IMG/VR virus record: IMGVR_UViG_3300020469_000316
Span: 1 to 20,927 of that record
Reading direction: 5' to 3' (one strand)
From: a virus
Length of the DNA stretch: 20,927 nucleotides
Positions within the stretch are counted from its first letter, which is position 1; the number at the start of each line of letters is the position of its first letter. Below the pieces are notes generated by a model that searched no databases, was not told the DNA's origin, and saw only the letters and a program-made list of their open reading frames with translations. This document shows positions 8,101-16,582 of the stretch, piece after piece. Position numbers and translations under genes: made by a program.

Positions 8101-10566
8101 TGGAACAACATCGCCAACATCAAAGACATAAGGATTTAAATTTAAAGTATAAAGATGAATTGAATTTTCTAAACCTTCTGGTTCTGTTGGATTAATTGAC
8201 GGCACACCAGATACAAGTTTATATTGTCCTTCTTTAGTTAAGAATAATTTATCTATTCTTGGTAGATGAAAGGCAAGTTCCATTTCAGCATTACCTGTAG
8301 GTTGAATAATAACCAGGGAACTCGAGCCAGTAGCTGTAAATTGTGCGTCTTCAGTTTGTGATGCACTTGTAGTAACTGATGGTCTAAAGTCAATACAGTC
8401 TCTTAGATTTAAACCTTTATATGTAGGAATACTAGTATAATCAGAATACGAATCAACAGAAAAATGGTTACCAGCACCAGCATGAATAAAGCATTTATAA
8501 TCGACTTGCATTGCACCAGCAGGTACTGACTGTCCACCTTTTAGAATAATCTTACCTCTGTCATAGAAAGAATCTCTTTGACCATTATCAAGGATAAACT
8601 TGTCTGTTACATCATTACCATTAACATCTGTAATTTCAGTTAATTCTTGAATATCAACATTTGATAATTCGTAAGATGCAGAACCATTAGCAGTAATTGA
8701 TTCATTATTAATAGTTTGTATTGTTCCTTTTGATTTAGGAGTATCATTTAGTTTTCTTAAAGTAAAGATACCTGTTGCAGCCTTTCCGTTAAATGATGAA
8801 CCAAGACTGGCAACAGTAACTGATGTTCCGTTATCAGTAACAGTTCCATCAGCAACTTCTACGGAGTCAACATTATCACTTAAAGTTCCTGCATGTATAA
8901 TAACATCATCATCATTTGCCAAACTAAAACCTGTTGGTATATTAAATGATACACTACCACCGCTTACATTACCTGAGCCTGTTAATCTTTTTCTAACATT
9001 AAAGTCTATGGTATTATTACCACTACCATCTTGTAAAGTTTGAACTGCCTCAAATGGTAGTTTATAAACCAATAGATTATCACCAGTTTTAAATCTTTGG
9101 CCATCAGCCGCTGGTAATAATTCTGCCTCGAATGAAGTGCCTTGCACAACTTTAGTTACGGCTGAGAAAGATTTACCAGATGCAATTGTTACATCAAAAA
9201 TGTATAACTCAAAACATGGAGAAGGAGTTGTTGCTGCGGCATCTGTAAAATATTCAAAGCCTCTTGCTCTTGCAGTTGCCTGGACCACACCACTATCATT
9301 GGTTAAGTTAAGTGTTGTGAATCCATTAATGTCTGGAGTACCTTCTACTGTGTCTGGTTTTAACTTAATAAAGTTACCAAACCCTGTGGACCTTCTTACA
9401 TTATCTACTCTTTGAGTAGAAGAATTTGCCCTAATGTTATCTAAAATAACATGTTCCGTTTTTGTTTTTTCTATTCTACGGCCATCAATATATGCAATTG
9501 CAGGTTCAATTCCTATTGCTATTTTGTTTGCGTTACCACCTTGTGATGAATCAAGAAAACCTTTATTATTATTTTGTCTTAAATGTTCTTTAATATCAAG
9601 AATAAAAGGAGAAAGTACATAATCGCCATGTGTTTCTTTTGTTCTAGTTTCTATTCTATCTAAGAATTCTGTATCAATTTGATTTTCATCTTTGTTTAAT
9701 ATCTCGCCATTTTCAACAGTGATTAAATGAATATATTCATTAACTGTTCTACTGGCCAAAGTGATATCAGATTCTTTTATAAGTACTGTATTAATAACAT
9801 ATCTATTGGCACCAGGCGCGGTATGGTTAGGACTACCCTGTGCATTATCTACTAATAAAGAATGCCCTGTATCTGTTGATGATACATCTGTTTCGGTAAC
9901 TTGTAGACCAATAATGTATGTTGGAGTATTTGTGTACTTATCTAGTACAATAGTTTCACTTGGTATATGGACGAAGGAACCTGAAATAAAATATATACCT
10001 TCTTCAACATTAAATGCTGAACCTTTACCTATGGCATTGGCAATACCAGAACCAGAACCTTGACCAATAGTAGCACTTCTTACAGTTGAGGCGTTAGATG
10101 AAATTGCTTCACCAACAGCAAAGGTCTTGGTTATTTTATTAGTACCTGAGTTTTTATATTTTACATAGAGAGTATCTGGATCACCACCACTAGCAGCAAC
10201 TACATTTATTACTTCAGCAACTACACCTGATGTTGCACCAGTAATATCTGTATTAAGAAACTCTGAAACATATCCTGAAATGGCACCACTGTTATGTAAG
10301 GCCTCTAATTTAATATATGCATATTTATCTCCAGCCAATAAAGTACCTTTACCTCCAAGTACTCTATCACCATCACTGTAAAAGGCCTGTCCTAATTTAT
10401 CTATTTGATTTTGTAAAGAAGTTTGTAATTGTGTTAACTCTCTAGCCTGTACAGCAAAACCTGGACGAAAAAGAATTCTATGATAATTCTTTGTTTCATC
10501 GAAGTCGTCGAAATACGGAGTGTTTTCAAAATGTTTTACGTTTGATATAGTGTCTCTATCTGCCAT
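5110..10566 (-). CDS. Very large DUF4815-type baseplate/tail structural protein
   Basis: The protein has 1818 residues. Its N terminus (residues 12-60: Y-F-D-D-F-D, N-Y-H-R-I-L-F-R-P-G, A-V-Q-A-R-E-L-T-Q-L-Q) matches the start of the giant structural proteins of T4-like cyanophages, which I recall under the DUF4815 name. Residues 99-168 hold an F-x-x-G-E module. A helical segment with coiled-coil character lies near 840-860 (L-E-K-R-V-K-R-L-E-Y-Y). Further family motifs are F-I-P-F-M-R-S-R near 1110 and D-P-L-A-E-T-F near 1290. It follows gp8 and precedes the fibre genes, the place that gp9 to gp12 take in T4. I infer that it forms the outer wedge or fibre attachment. There is no enzyme signature. 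The ATG is 31 bases after the gp8 stop, with a weak purine-rich site (AAGAGAG) about nine bases upstream. Confidence 0.85.
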   Translation of the reverse strand: MADRDTISNVKHFENTPYFDDFDETKNYHRILFRPGFAVQARELTQLQTSLQNQIDKLGQAFYSDGDRVLGGKGTLLAGDKYAYIKLEALHNSGAISGYVSEFLNTDITGATSGVVAEVINVVAASGGDPDTLYVKYKNSGTNKITKTFAVGEAISSNASTVRSATIGQGSGSGIANAIGKGSAFNVEEGIYFISGSFVHIPSETIVLDKYTNTPTYIIGLQVTETDVSSTDTGHSLLVDNAQGSPNHTAPGANRYVINTVLIKESDITLASRTVNEYIHLITVENGEILNKDENQIDTEFLDRIETRTKETHGDYVLSPFILDIKEHLRQNNNKGFLDSSQGGNANKIAIGIEPAIAYIDGRRIEKTKTEHVILDNIRANSSTQRVDNVRRSTGFGNFIKLKPDTVEGTPDINGFTTLNLTNDSGVVQATARARGFEYFTDAAATTPSPCFELYIFDVTIASGKSFSAVTKVVQGTSFEAELLPAADGQRFKTGDNLLVYKLPFEAVQTLQDGSGNNTIDFNVRKRLTGSGNVSGGSVSFNIPTGFSLANDDDVIIHAGTLSDNVDSVEVADGTVTDNGTSVTVASLGSSFNGKAATGIFTLRKLNDTPKSKGTIQTINNESITANGSASYELSNVDIQELTEITDVNGNDVTDKFILDNGQRDSFYDRGKIILKGGQSVPAGAMQVDYKCFIHAGAGNHFSVDSYSDYTSIPTYKGLNLRDCIDFRPSVTTSASQTEDAQFTATGSSSLVIIQPTGNAEMELAFHLPRIDKLFLTKEGQYKLVSGVPSINPTEPEGLENSIHLYTLNLNPYVFDVGDVVPTKIDNKRYTMQDIGGLEKRVKRLEYYTSLSLLEKSAKDAQIFSATEPDLTNERFKNGFIVDGFFGHNVGDTSHPDYDIGVDKVNGILRPKSDNRNVNLIRAAGDEPANMAAAISGNKAVKSTRGGIITMPYNVVTEINQPLSSYAEFVNPYNVVVWDGTIKLSPESDEWKDVDQRPDIIIDDNSAYEQFVNMAESQGILGTVWNEWETNWTGREVLSTTRQNRGTFRRDTATRLRGVDGTGRANRARADVVTTTTAVLNTGTQTRDGLETYVTHDTETKEIGNYVVEVNFIPFMRSRRVYFNAELLKPNTKLYAFFNGVNITSYCNQNKSGTNHVNSEFLEFSDQSNVKTFSDKTQWVDDSGATSGTSGVLETDASGRCIGSFIIPRNDALQFKTGTREFKLTDDSLNNSANSTTSASENFYAQGILETYQKTIISTKVPRLAFREVSETNTITRRTNEVSHEVIRWADPLAETFLVSNRGGMFTTGIDIFFAVKDSAIPVQVSIREVENGYPTQRVVPGADVVVYPGDISLPTDTSANAGVGNADTATSINWDFPVFLKEGQEYAIVLISNSDIYKVYVAETSKFDLTNANHRISKQPFNGVFFTSQNASTWTAEQNKDLKFKLKRASFVGDASNNATVVLSNDTIEVKDLGVDPLIFESNVSGNCNIRVIHPNHGMYGGDDVHKVTIAGVPTSPATINGIAASSINGTHLVKDAQHDSYVIRIPSDVATTLGQRGGGASVTASENQMYDTGYLAVNSLEFPGDPETDADDVKITYQHRGLRSKSQNADSGQVHYTFSDNKTILGNKNVFFDEPFSIASATNVTYKSLSNNLLLTCTLSNAGIENLSPVIDLNRTSFNAIQNRINEPVNTETNYVAETSGTGTSSVAKYITKRVELATDGTQLDMFLNINRPTHTSVEVYVKTSGDTDVDFDDIGWTLVNPNSVVSFNDRNEYNEVGYVATPASAFNSFSVKIVLKSQRSSSVPTIKDFRAIATT

Positions 10567-10597
10567 TTAATTTCTCTCTTTTATATAACGAATTCAA

Positions 10598-12040
10598 TTA
10601 GAATTCTATGATACATTTAATATCTTCAATCTGTGATGATGTTCTTGAAATAGGGGCTCTATTTTCTAAGAAAATCATTTGTCCACTACCTTCAACAAAT
10701 TCAGAATTCTGAACTGCATTAGAAGCTTTACTACTTGCGCTTCCACCGTTCGGGTTAGAACCTGTAATAGTTTCACCAGCATCTCTAAATTGTTTAAAAC
10801 CTGTTTTATTATTTTGGTAGTAATATAATCTTTCATTAGTAGTATCTATTTCTACTAAGTATGCCTTTGCATTAGATGTTCCACCATTAATAACTTGGTC
10901 TACTGCAAAGTTTGTAAAGGAGGCACCTGAAGCCATTTGTAAATATTTAAGACCTTTTAGTGTAGGGGCCGTTGCAACAGTATTCGTAACTGCTCCATTA
11001 GTCTCAGATGTATGACCACTGTCTGTGTTATTTGCTCTCTTAAAAGGATTCTTAATAATTGAAATTTGTCTAAAGTCATTTCCAACTGTTAAGTCACCAG
11101 ATTCAGCTGAATCTAATTGTGAATTAAGACCAACAAAGAATGATCCTAATTCTTTTACTGGATCAGTACCATGACCTGCGGGTGTACTAATAACTGCTCT
11201 TGCAGCTGCATCTGAACCACCACCGCCAGTAAATGAAATATTAGCAATAGTATAACCTTTACCTTTTGTAGTAACTGTAATTGATGTAACAGCATCACCA
11301 GTTCTAGTAGCAGTAGCCACTGCATCTGTAGTTCCGTCTCCTGTAATTACAACAGTAGGGTCAGATGTATATCCACTACCACCAGCAGTAACTACGATTC
11401 TTTCAATCCCTGCAGCTGTTGTAGAATTGTAAGATAGTACTTGAGAATTTTGTTGAGGATAATCTACGTTAGTAGTAGCAAGTGTAGTAGCCGCAGTACC
11501 ACTTGAAACTGTCATTGGTAATGTTTTAACAGGCATAAATTCTTTAGTTAAAAACTTCTCTGAATCTGCAGTGGTAATTGTATACATATATTTCCATGTA
11601 TAACCATCTGTATTATCAGTTACTGGATTAACACCAGTATGAACTGGTTGAACTGATGTAACACTAGGTCCTTGTTTAAGACACTTGTATACCTTAAACT
11701 CTGATGTTACTACATAAAACTTTTCATTGTATATGTTAGAATTACTTGAGTCCCATGCCACGTATGTAGCACCATCTGCGTAGTCGTACCTAGGTACTAC
11801 GTGTGAAACATCAGTAGATTGAATTCTTTTCATACCTATGATTTGTTGATACGCCTCATTAACTGCATCAGTGTGATCCGCTGGTACTGTAGGTGTAGAA
11901 TCAGTTAAAGTAGAAAGTGAACTAGACCATGCATCTGACTTACCTATAGCCACATAGATACTGTTATTTGAATCGGCGACATCTTCTTTGAAGTTCTCTC
12001 CATTGAGAACTCTGAAAGGGGTTGTAATTATTGCTGCCAT
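10598..12040 (-). CDS. 8: Baseplate wedge protein gp8, with two inserted modules
   Basis: The 480-residue protein matches T4 gp8 along its core: S-I-Y-V-A-I-G-K-S-D-A-W-S-S (27-40), V-V-P-R-Y-D-Y (81-87), F-K-V-Y-K-C-L (115-121), D-G-Y-T-W-K-Y-M-Y (145-153), F-R-Q-I-S-I-I-K-N-P (323-332) and the C-terminal S-G-Q-M-I-F-L-E-N-R-A-P (452-463). T4 gp8 is 334 residues and dimerises in the wedge. The extra length here is explained by two insertions: G-S-G-Y-T repeats at 211-285, and an F-x-x-D/G-E module at about 374-432, placed between N-P-F and the C-terminal block. The start is supported by AGGA seven bases upstream, and a late-promoter box lies 47 bases before the ATG. The stop is followed by a 31-base gap. 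Confidence 0.9.
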   Translation of the reverse strand: MAAIITTPFRVLNGENFKEDVADSNNSIYVAIGKSDAWSSSLSTLTDSTPTVPADHTDAVNEAYQQIIGMKRIQSTDVSHVVPRYDYADGATYVAWDSSNSNIYNEKFYVVTSEFKVYKCLKQGPSVTSVQPVHTGVNPVTDNTDGYTWKYMYTITTADSEKFLTKEFMPVKTLPMTVSSGTAATTLATTNVDYPQQNSQVLSYNSTTAAGIERIVVTAGGSGYTSDPTVVITGDGTTDAVATATRTGDAVTSITVTTKGKGYTIANISFTGGGGSDAAARAVISTPAGHGTDPVKELGSFFVGLNSQLDSAESGDLTVGNDFRQISIIKNPFKRANNTDSGHTSETNGAVTNTVATAPTLKGLKYLQMASGASFTNFAVDQVINGGTSNAKAYLVEIDTTNERLYYYQNNKTGFKQFRDAGETITGSNPNGGSASSKASNAVQNSEFVEGSGQMIFLENRAPISRTSSQIEDIKCIIEF

Positions 12041-12047
12041 TTTTTTA

Positions 12048-12051
12048 TCCT
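12048..12051 (-). promoter_or_regulatory. Ribosome binding site of gp8
   Basis: The coding strand reads TAGGATAAAAAAATG. AGGA lies seven bases before the ATG at 12038-12040, just before the A-rich stretch, and overlaps the first base downstream of the preceding gene's stop region. It decides the gp8 start. Confidence 0.65.
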
Positions 12052-12052
12052 A

Positions 12053-14245
12053 TTAATCTAAAGTTATAAAACTATTTGTATTATAACTATTTATACTATT
12101 TTTATAATTGTTTTGAATGATTTGTGTACCTATTTGTTCAATAGTAAAATTACTACTCCAGGTATATTGTGTGTTACCAAACCGATCACCCTTATTATTA
12201 AAATAATTGTTTGTTGTTTGACTTAAATGATTTAGCATTATTTTTAAAATCATCTGAGTATCTTTTGCTCTATGCTCATCAATACTTCTTGAGAGTATAG
12301 TCACTGCTGGATTAAGTGTATAACCATTTCCTGCATTACTTATATTTATACTGTTAATTGTAGTTGGTATTAAGTAACCTTCAGCAGTAGCATTACTACC
12401 ACCTCCACCAGAAATACTAATTGTAGGTAACGCAGTATATCCACTTCCTTGATTTATTACTTCAATACCAGTTACATTTCCATTTTGTACTATTGCACGA
12501 CCTGTTGCATTACCTGATACAGTTACAGTTGGTTCAGAGGTATAACCACTACCACCATTTATAACCTTTATAAAATCTAAAGATGTAGAATCCATTACAA
12601 AGTTTGCAACGGCCTGTACATTACTTGATAATAAATTACCATCTGTATCTACGGCAGTAGGAGCTCCTATACTAATAATAGGAGGTCTTCTGTAACTTCT
12701 TTTAATTCTGTTAAAGATATTTAATTTACCAATCTTTGTAGTTGTTATATTATTAGAACTATCCTTTGGTTCAGTAACAGAAATATCAGCAGTAGTATAT
12801 CCACTGCCACCTGTTACTGTTACGGATTCAATTACTCCATCTGAATTAAGTACTGCTGTTCCACTTGCACCACTTCCATCACCTGTAATAGTAATAACAG
12901 GAGCCGACGCTGGAATATATCCAGAACCACCTTGTACTACAGTAACGGAACTAATCGCACCTCCAGATATAACTGGAGAAAGAACTGCTCTTCTATTTGC
13001 AAGAGCTTCTGGATTAGGAGTAAACATACTAATAAACATTTCTATGAGTAATGGTAAGTCCTCTGCTCCTATGACTCCTGGTTGTTGACCCGGCATAGAT
13101 GAAAGCGTTACTCTATTATTAAAACCTGGACCTCTTAAATTACCATATACGTTAAGTGTTTGATTCACTAATAAACCAGTTTCTGGATTTTTTGTTTGTA
13201 TTGTGATAGGTTTTACATTATCACCAAATGTATCTCTAGTAAGTTTTAATAAAATTAAAATCTCTCCAAAGAATATAAACCCTGCCGGATGGATTAACTT
13301 GTTAAATGTGTCTTTCCAATCATTGACATTTCTACCTGACTTAATTAAATATGAATATTTCTGGTAACGAAATGAGTCATGGATTCTAATATCTTTTTCA
13401 GATATAAAACCCTTAGTAGAAGTAAACTGGTTAATAGATGAGTCCCAATCACCTGCAGATGGAATAAGTGTATCGTCGTAAGGTCTTTCTACCTCTACTT
13501 CTTCATTAAAGAATAATCTAAAGAAAGTTTCAATAGAATCATCACTACCTCTTACTTTGTAAAAGTCAACAATTCTCTTATAGAGTACTGACTTGTTTGC
13601 TTGTAAGTCTGCAGGTATTGATGCAGCAATTTCTTTTTGCATCATTTCTAAATAGTCTTGTGATAACTGACCATCTTGATCCAAGTTCTTATCAATGTCC
13701 ATTGCATCTTCTAGTGCATTTAAAATATAAGATGGACCAGGACCTACCCAATTTCTAATGAGTGTGGTTAGTCTTGCGTTCCATCCATTATAAGCACTTA
13801 AACCCGAAATAGTAATTGTCTTACCAATTGCTGATGTGGACTTAGCCAATGAACCTGGAAGGTCATTACCATTACTAATCGCAACGTTAGATGATACTAA
13901 ACTAATAGTAACATCACTTTCTCCAGCTTTAGAAAGTACTAATGTGGAATTAGAACCATCGTCATCTGTAAAAAAACTATTACCATTTGCATCAGGGTCG
14001 GGATATCTAAAGACAGCCCTATTGATTAATATAATATCATTAAAAGTTTCTGTGGTCTGATAAGTAAATTCGTCCATATTCATGAACTCGTAGTACTTCT
14101 TTAAAAGGGTTTTAATACCACCTTCGCCGATATAGTTTTGTATCTCTCCTGGAATGAGCTCATTAATTCTTAAATCTTCTTTAGACTTTCTTTTAGTAGA
14201 ACTGATGCTCTCTACATATCCAGGTGAAAAAGTATCTTCAGACAT
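12053..14245 (-). CDS. Probable gp7-like baseplate wedge protein with GSGYT repeats
   Basis: The protein has 730 residues. The N-terminal half (residues 25-335) contains motifs I recall from the protein that follows gp6 in T4-like marine phages, notably Y-K-R-I-V-D-F-Y-K-V-R-G-S-D-D-S-I-E-T-F-F-R-L-F-F (222-246) and L-I-H-P-A-G-F-I-F-F-G-E (317-328). The C-terminal half has five G-x-G-Y repeats between 421 and 651, separated by a linker with an R-R-P-P turn near 519-522. Position after gp6 and before gp8 is that of T4 gp7, the 1032-residue wedge initiator, but this protein is shorter and I cannot prove homology. The ATG is one base after the gp6 stop, with AAGG ten bases upstream. If not gp7, it is a different wedge protein with the same place in the gene order. 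Confidence 0.65.
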   Translation of the reverse strand: MSEDTFSPGYVESISSTKRKSKEDLRINELIPGEIQNYIGEGGIKTLLKKYYEFMNMDEFTYQTTETFNDIILINRAVFRYPDPDANGNSFFTDDDGSNSTLVLSKAGESDVTISLVSSNVAISNGNDLPGSLAKSTSAIGKTITISGLSAYNGWNARLTTLIRNWVGPGPSYILNALEDAMDIDKNLDQDGQLSQDYLEMMQKEIAASIPADLQANKSVLYKRIVDFYKVRGSDDSIETFFRLFFNEEVEVERPYDDTLIPSAGDWDSSINQFTSTKGFISEKDIRIHDSFRYQKYSYLIKSGRNVNDWKDTFNKLIHPAGFIFFGEILILLKLTRDTFGDNVKPITIQTKNPETGLLVNQTLNVYGNLRGPGFNNRVTLSSMPGQQPGVIGAEDLPLLIEMFISMFTPNPEALANRRAVLSPVISGGAISSVTVVQGGSGYIPASAPVITITGDGSGASGTAVLNSDGVIESVTVTGGSGYTTADISVTEPKDSSNNITTTKIGKLNIFNRIKRSYRRPPIISIGAPTAVDTDGNLLSSNVQAVANFVMDSTSLDFIKVINGGSGYTSEPTVTVSGNATGRAIVQNGNVTGIEVINQGSGYTALPTISISGGGGSNATAEGYLIPTTINSINISNAGNGYTLNPAVTILSRSIDEHRAKDTQMILKIMLNHLSQTTNNYFNNKGDRFGNTQYTWSSNFTIEQIGTQIIQNNYKNSINSYNTNSFITLD
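12088..12095 (-). promoter_or_regulatory. Candidate T4-type late promoter for gp8
   Basis: A perfect TATAAATA lies on the coding strand inside the last codons of the preceding gene. With T4 spacing, RNA would start on an A near 12082, leaving a leader of about 42 bases that contains the AGGA ribosome site. This is the best-placed of four such boxes in the window. It assumes that the phage uses a gp55-type late sigma factor, which is not in view. Confidence 0.5.
12293..12985 (-). repeat. Five diverged GSGYT beta repeats
   Basis: Codons 421-651 of the gp7-like gene encode five units centred on GGSGYIPASAP, GGSGYTTADIS, GGSGYTSEPTV, QGSGYTALPTI and AGNGYTLNPAV. Each is preceded by an S/I-V-T-V strand and usually followed by a glycine-rich I-S-G turn. 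An 80-residue interruption lies between the second and third unit. The DNA is too diverged for a recent expansion. Confidence 0.8.
12343..12350 (-). promoter_or_regulatory. TATAAATA box inside the gp7-like gene (weak)
   Basis: A perfect TATAAATA lies on the coding strand, about 300 bases before gp8, within codons for S-I-N-I-S. It may be a second gp8 promoter, but in DNA this AT-rich a few boxes are expected by chance. Confidence 0.15.
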
Positions 14246-14246
14246 C

Positions 14247-16118
14247 TTATCTTAACCTTGAATTAACATTATAATTAATTGAACCACTTGAACCAGCAGT
14301 AGAAATAGTATCTATTTGGGCATTGACTGATACTGCATTATTGTCTATGTCTAATAACTGATCCCTCTTCGGAGCAATGTCCAACGAGTTAGGAGTTAGT
14401 GTAAGTTTAATAGTAGTATTATCAGCAGGTAAACCAAACCCAAATAAAGTAATCTTACCAGTAGAAGGAGTAATAATACCACAATTATTTTCAACTGTAA
14501 TATTTTGGCCATCAACTATCTTGTATATAATAATTTGTCTATTCGCAGAATTGGTTATAGATATATCACCGAAGTAATGGTCGGCACCACCTGTCTCTAA
14601 TTTAAAGGCACTTGAATTTAAAATAAAGTCTGTAGAGTTACCACTCTCATAGAAAGGAGCTGCAAAGCTTAAATTAAAGTTATTCAATAATTTAGATTGT
14701 CCTGCTATTATATTCTGGAACATATAAGGACGTACAGTACTATTTAAAATAGAAGGATCAGACTGATCAATAAATTTAAGTAACTGCGAGTGTCTTAAAA
14801 CACCATCAAACTTATTTAAGTTATTAAAGTTATAATCTGCAATAACATCTTTAATAAGTGATTCTAATTCTGCCGCAGTTCTATCTGTTAAGTTAGGATT
14901 AAATTTAAAGAATACATCTAATTCTAAATATGTAAAGTTAGGGTCTACTATCTCAGGGGTAATAGATACAACATTCTTGCCTTTTAAAATAGTCTCTTTA
15001 ATAGATAGCTTTTCACTAGCACTTAGAGTCTGAGCTGTTAAAGGTTTAATCGCGACATATACACTTCCAAAATCCACAGGATCATTATCTTCTCCACCCC
15101 ATGTTGAGATAGATGAAATATTAGAAAAGGATTTAAGTATAATAGATTTATAGTCCTCTGATGTAACGGCCCTACCTTGAGAAGTAAAAGTTAAAGGAGC
15201 ATTAAAACGTATCGAGTCAATACTCTCTGGTATTGTACCACCCGAAGCATTTGAAACTGTAGTAGTAGTAACTGATGATTCAGTTGTTAAACCTACTATA
15301 GTATCTTGATGAGTAAAGACACTTGCACCATTGGCTTCTTCTCCATGGGTATAAACATAATCGACAGTAACGATATTATCATTCACGGGTTTTTTACCAG
15401 TAACTCCATCGCCGAAATAAACCTCATAATAACCATTTGGATTTTCTTGGAGATAATAAACTTGAGAAGCTGAATCTACAGTTAAAAGTGTTTCGAACTT
15501 AGTATATACTTGATAAGAAGTTGATTGTTCATTCTCTTGGACTCTGACACGAAGTGTTGAAGTATCAGCGTCTTTATCTGAGAGTTGGAACTTCTGATTC
15601 TCTATATCATTATCCACTCGATAGAGTAAAGACTTGTGTCGGCCCTCGGCCAATTTTACATTAGTAAAAGTATAGGTGTTAGTTGAAGTATCTAAATTGG
15701 CTGATACATTTTCTAAAGTAGAAAAGTCATATGTAATACCCGAGGCTTCTGAGGTAAACTTTGACCCTCTTTTTAAAATGATTAATCCTGGTCGCGTACC
15801 ACTTTCGTTCGTGGCATCTACTACTACATTTACAGTAGCTCTTGGAGATAAAACAGAACGTGGAGTATAACCTAAGAGCTTGGCTCTTGTGACTACATTA
15901 CCTCTTATCTGTGCTGAATCTAAAAAGGCTTCATTCAGAGAGTAATGAGCAGCGACTGCATTATAATGCGTATTATATGAGAGTACATCTAAGAGTACAT
16001 TTAAACCCGATCCCTCAAAGTCGTGGTCAGTAAACTCATTTTGAGCTTTTAAAAAGTTTTTTAGATTCTTCTTGATTTCGTCAAAATCTAATTCTGTGAC
16101 ATTTAAATTACTTGCCAT
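14247..16118 (-). CDS. 6: Baseplate wedge protein gp6 (baseplate J family)
   Basis: The protein has 623 residues, close to the 660 of T4 gp6. The N terminus (D-F-D-E-I-K-K-N-L-K, then F-T-D-H-D-F-E-G-S-G-L-N-V-L-L-D-V-L-S-Y-N-T-H-Y-N) and N-E-A-F-L-D-S-A-Q-I-R-G-N-V-V are strongly diagnostic of gp6. The Y-Y-E-V-Y-F-G-D-G-V-T-G-K-K-P block near 225-240 is the conserved baseplate-J core. gp6 dimers connect neighbouring wedges into the inner ring around the hub and move during sheath contraction. Its partner gp25 lies directly upstream with a six-base gap, matching the gp25-gp6-gp7 core complex of T4. AAGG nine bases before the ATG supports the start. Nothing looks broken or inserted. Confidence 0.93.
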   Translation of the reverse strand: MASNLNVTELDFDEIKKNLKNFLKAQNEFTDHDFEGSGLNVLLDVLSYNTHYNAVAAHYSLNEAFLDSAQIRGNVVTRAKLLGYTPRSVLSPRATVNVVVDATNESGTRPGLIILKRGSKFTSEASGITYDFSTLENVSANLDTSTNTYTFTNVKLAEGRHKSLLYRVDNDIENQKFQLSDKDADTSTLRVRVQENEQSTSYQVYTKFETLLTVDSASQVYYLQENPNGYYEVYFGDGVTGKKPVNDNIVTVDYVYTHGEEANGASVFTHQDTIVGLTTESSVTTTTVSNASGGTIPESIDSIRFNAPLTFTSQGRAVTSEDYKSIILKSFSNISSISTWGGEDNDPVDFGSVYVAIKPLTAQTLSASEKLSIKETILKGKNVVSITPEIVDPNFTYLELDVFFKFNPNLTDRTAAELESLIKDVIADYNFNNLNKFDGVLRHSQLLKFIDQSDPSILNSTVRPYMFQNIIAGQSKLLNNFNLSFAAPFYESGNSTDFILNSSAFKLETGGADHYFGDISITNSANRQIIIYKIVDGQNITVENNCGIITPSTGKITLFGFGLPADNTTIKLTLTPNSLDIAPKRDQLLDIDNNAVSVNAQIDTISTAGSSGSINYNVNSRLR

Positions 16119-16124
16119 AATATC

Positions 16125-16577
16125 TTACCTTATTCTTCGTAGAACTATATTAACTTGTCCTACTTCGTTAGTTTGTCTTATTAAGTACTTAACTTGTATA
16201 TTATAATTATTCTGTTCGGGTATACCCTTTACAGTAATTTTAATTAAACGGATACGTGGCTCACTTTCTAAGATAACATCTTCTATATTTTCTCTTAACG
16301 CTATCTCTGTAATAGTATCCATAGGCTCAAATAAAAGAGCTTTTAAATTCGCCCCTATCTGTGGCTGAAAGGGTCTCTCAAAGAAGTTAGTAAGAATTAA
16401 ATTCCTTACGGCATTCTTTATCGCCTCTGAATCTTTCAAAGGAGTGATATCATTACGGAAAGGGTGTAAAGTTAATTTTAAATCTAAATCTCTATAACCC
16501 TTAGTACGAGCGGTTCTATTAGTTACACTCTTATCTGATATGTTAATCGTACTTGATTTTCTTTCTACTGTTGCCAT
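16125..16577 (-). CDS. 25: Baseplate wedge protein gp25 (TssE-like)
   Basis: The 150-residue protein matches T4 gp25 (132 residues) and the contractile-system TssE/gp25 family. Diagnostic stretches are R-P-F-Q-P-Q-I-G-A-N-L-K-A-L-L-F-E-P-M (68-86) and E-S-E-P-R-I (104-109). The E-P-R tripeptide at 106-108 is the family's invariant core motif. gp25 sits at the inner end of the wedge, where the first sheath ring docks. The extra length is an N-terminal extension of about 20 residues rich in serine, threonine, lysine and arginine. The start follows an 18-base gap with no good ribosome site (AAGG is about 13 bases away). A TATAAATA box five bases before the ATG would place the RNA start on the ATG itself. 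Confidence 0.94.
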   Translation of the reverse strand: MATVERKSSTINISDKSVTNRTARTKGYRDLDLKLTLHPFRNDITPLKDSEAIKNAVRNLILTNFFERPFQPQIGANLKALLFEPMDTITEIALRENIEDVILESEPRIRLIKITVKGIPEQNNYNIQVKYLIRQTNEVGQVNIVLRRIR

Positions 16578-16582
16578 ATACT

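Noticed and set aside
10590-10606. Inverted repeat GAATTC-AATTA-GAATTC at the end of gp8, as a terminator
   Set aside because: The stem is only six pairs and mostly A-T, and no run of U follows on the coding strand. It arises partly from the last gp8 codons.
12343-12350. TATAAATA as a confident promoter
   Set aside because: It is internal to the gp7-like gene and far from the next start, and a box of this kind is expected by chance in this composition; kept only as a weak feature.
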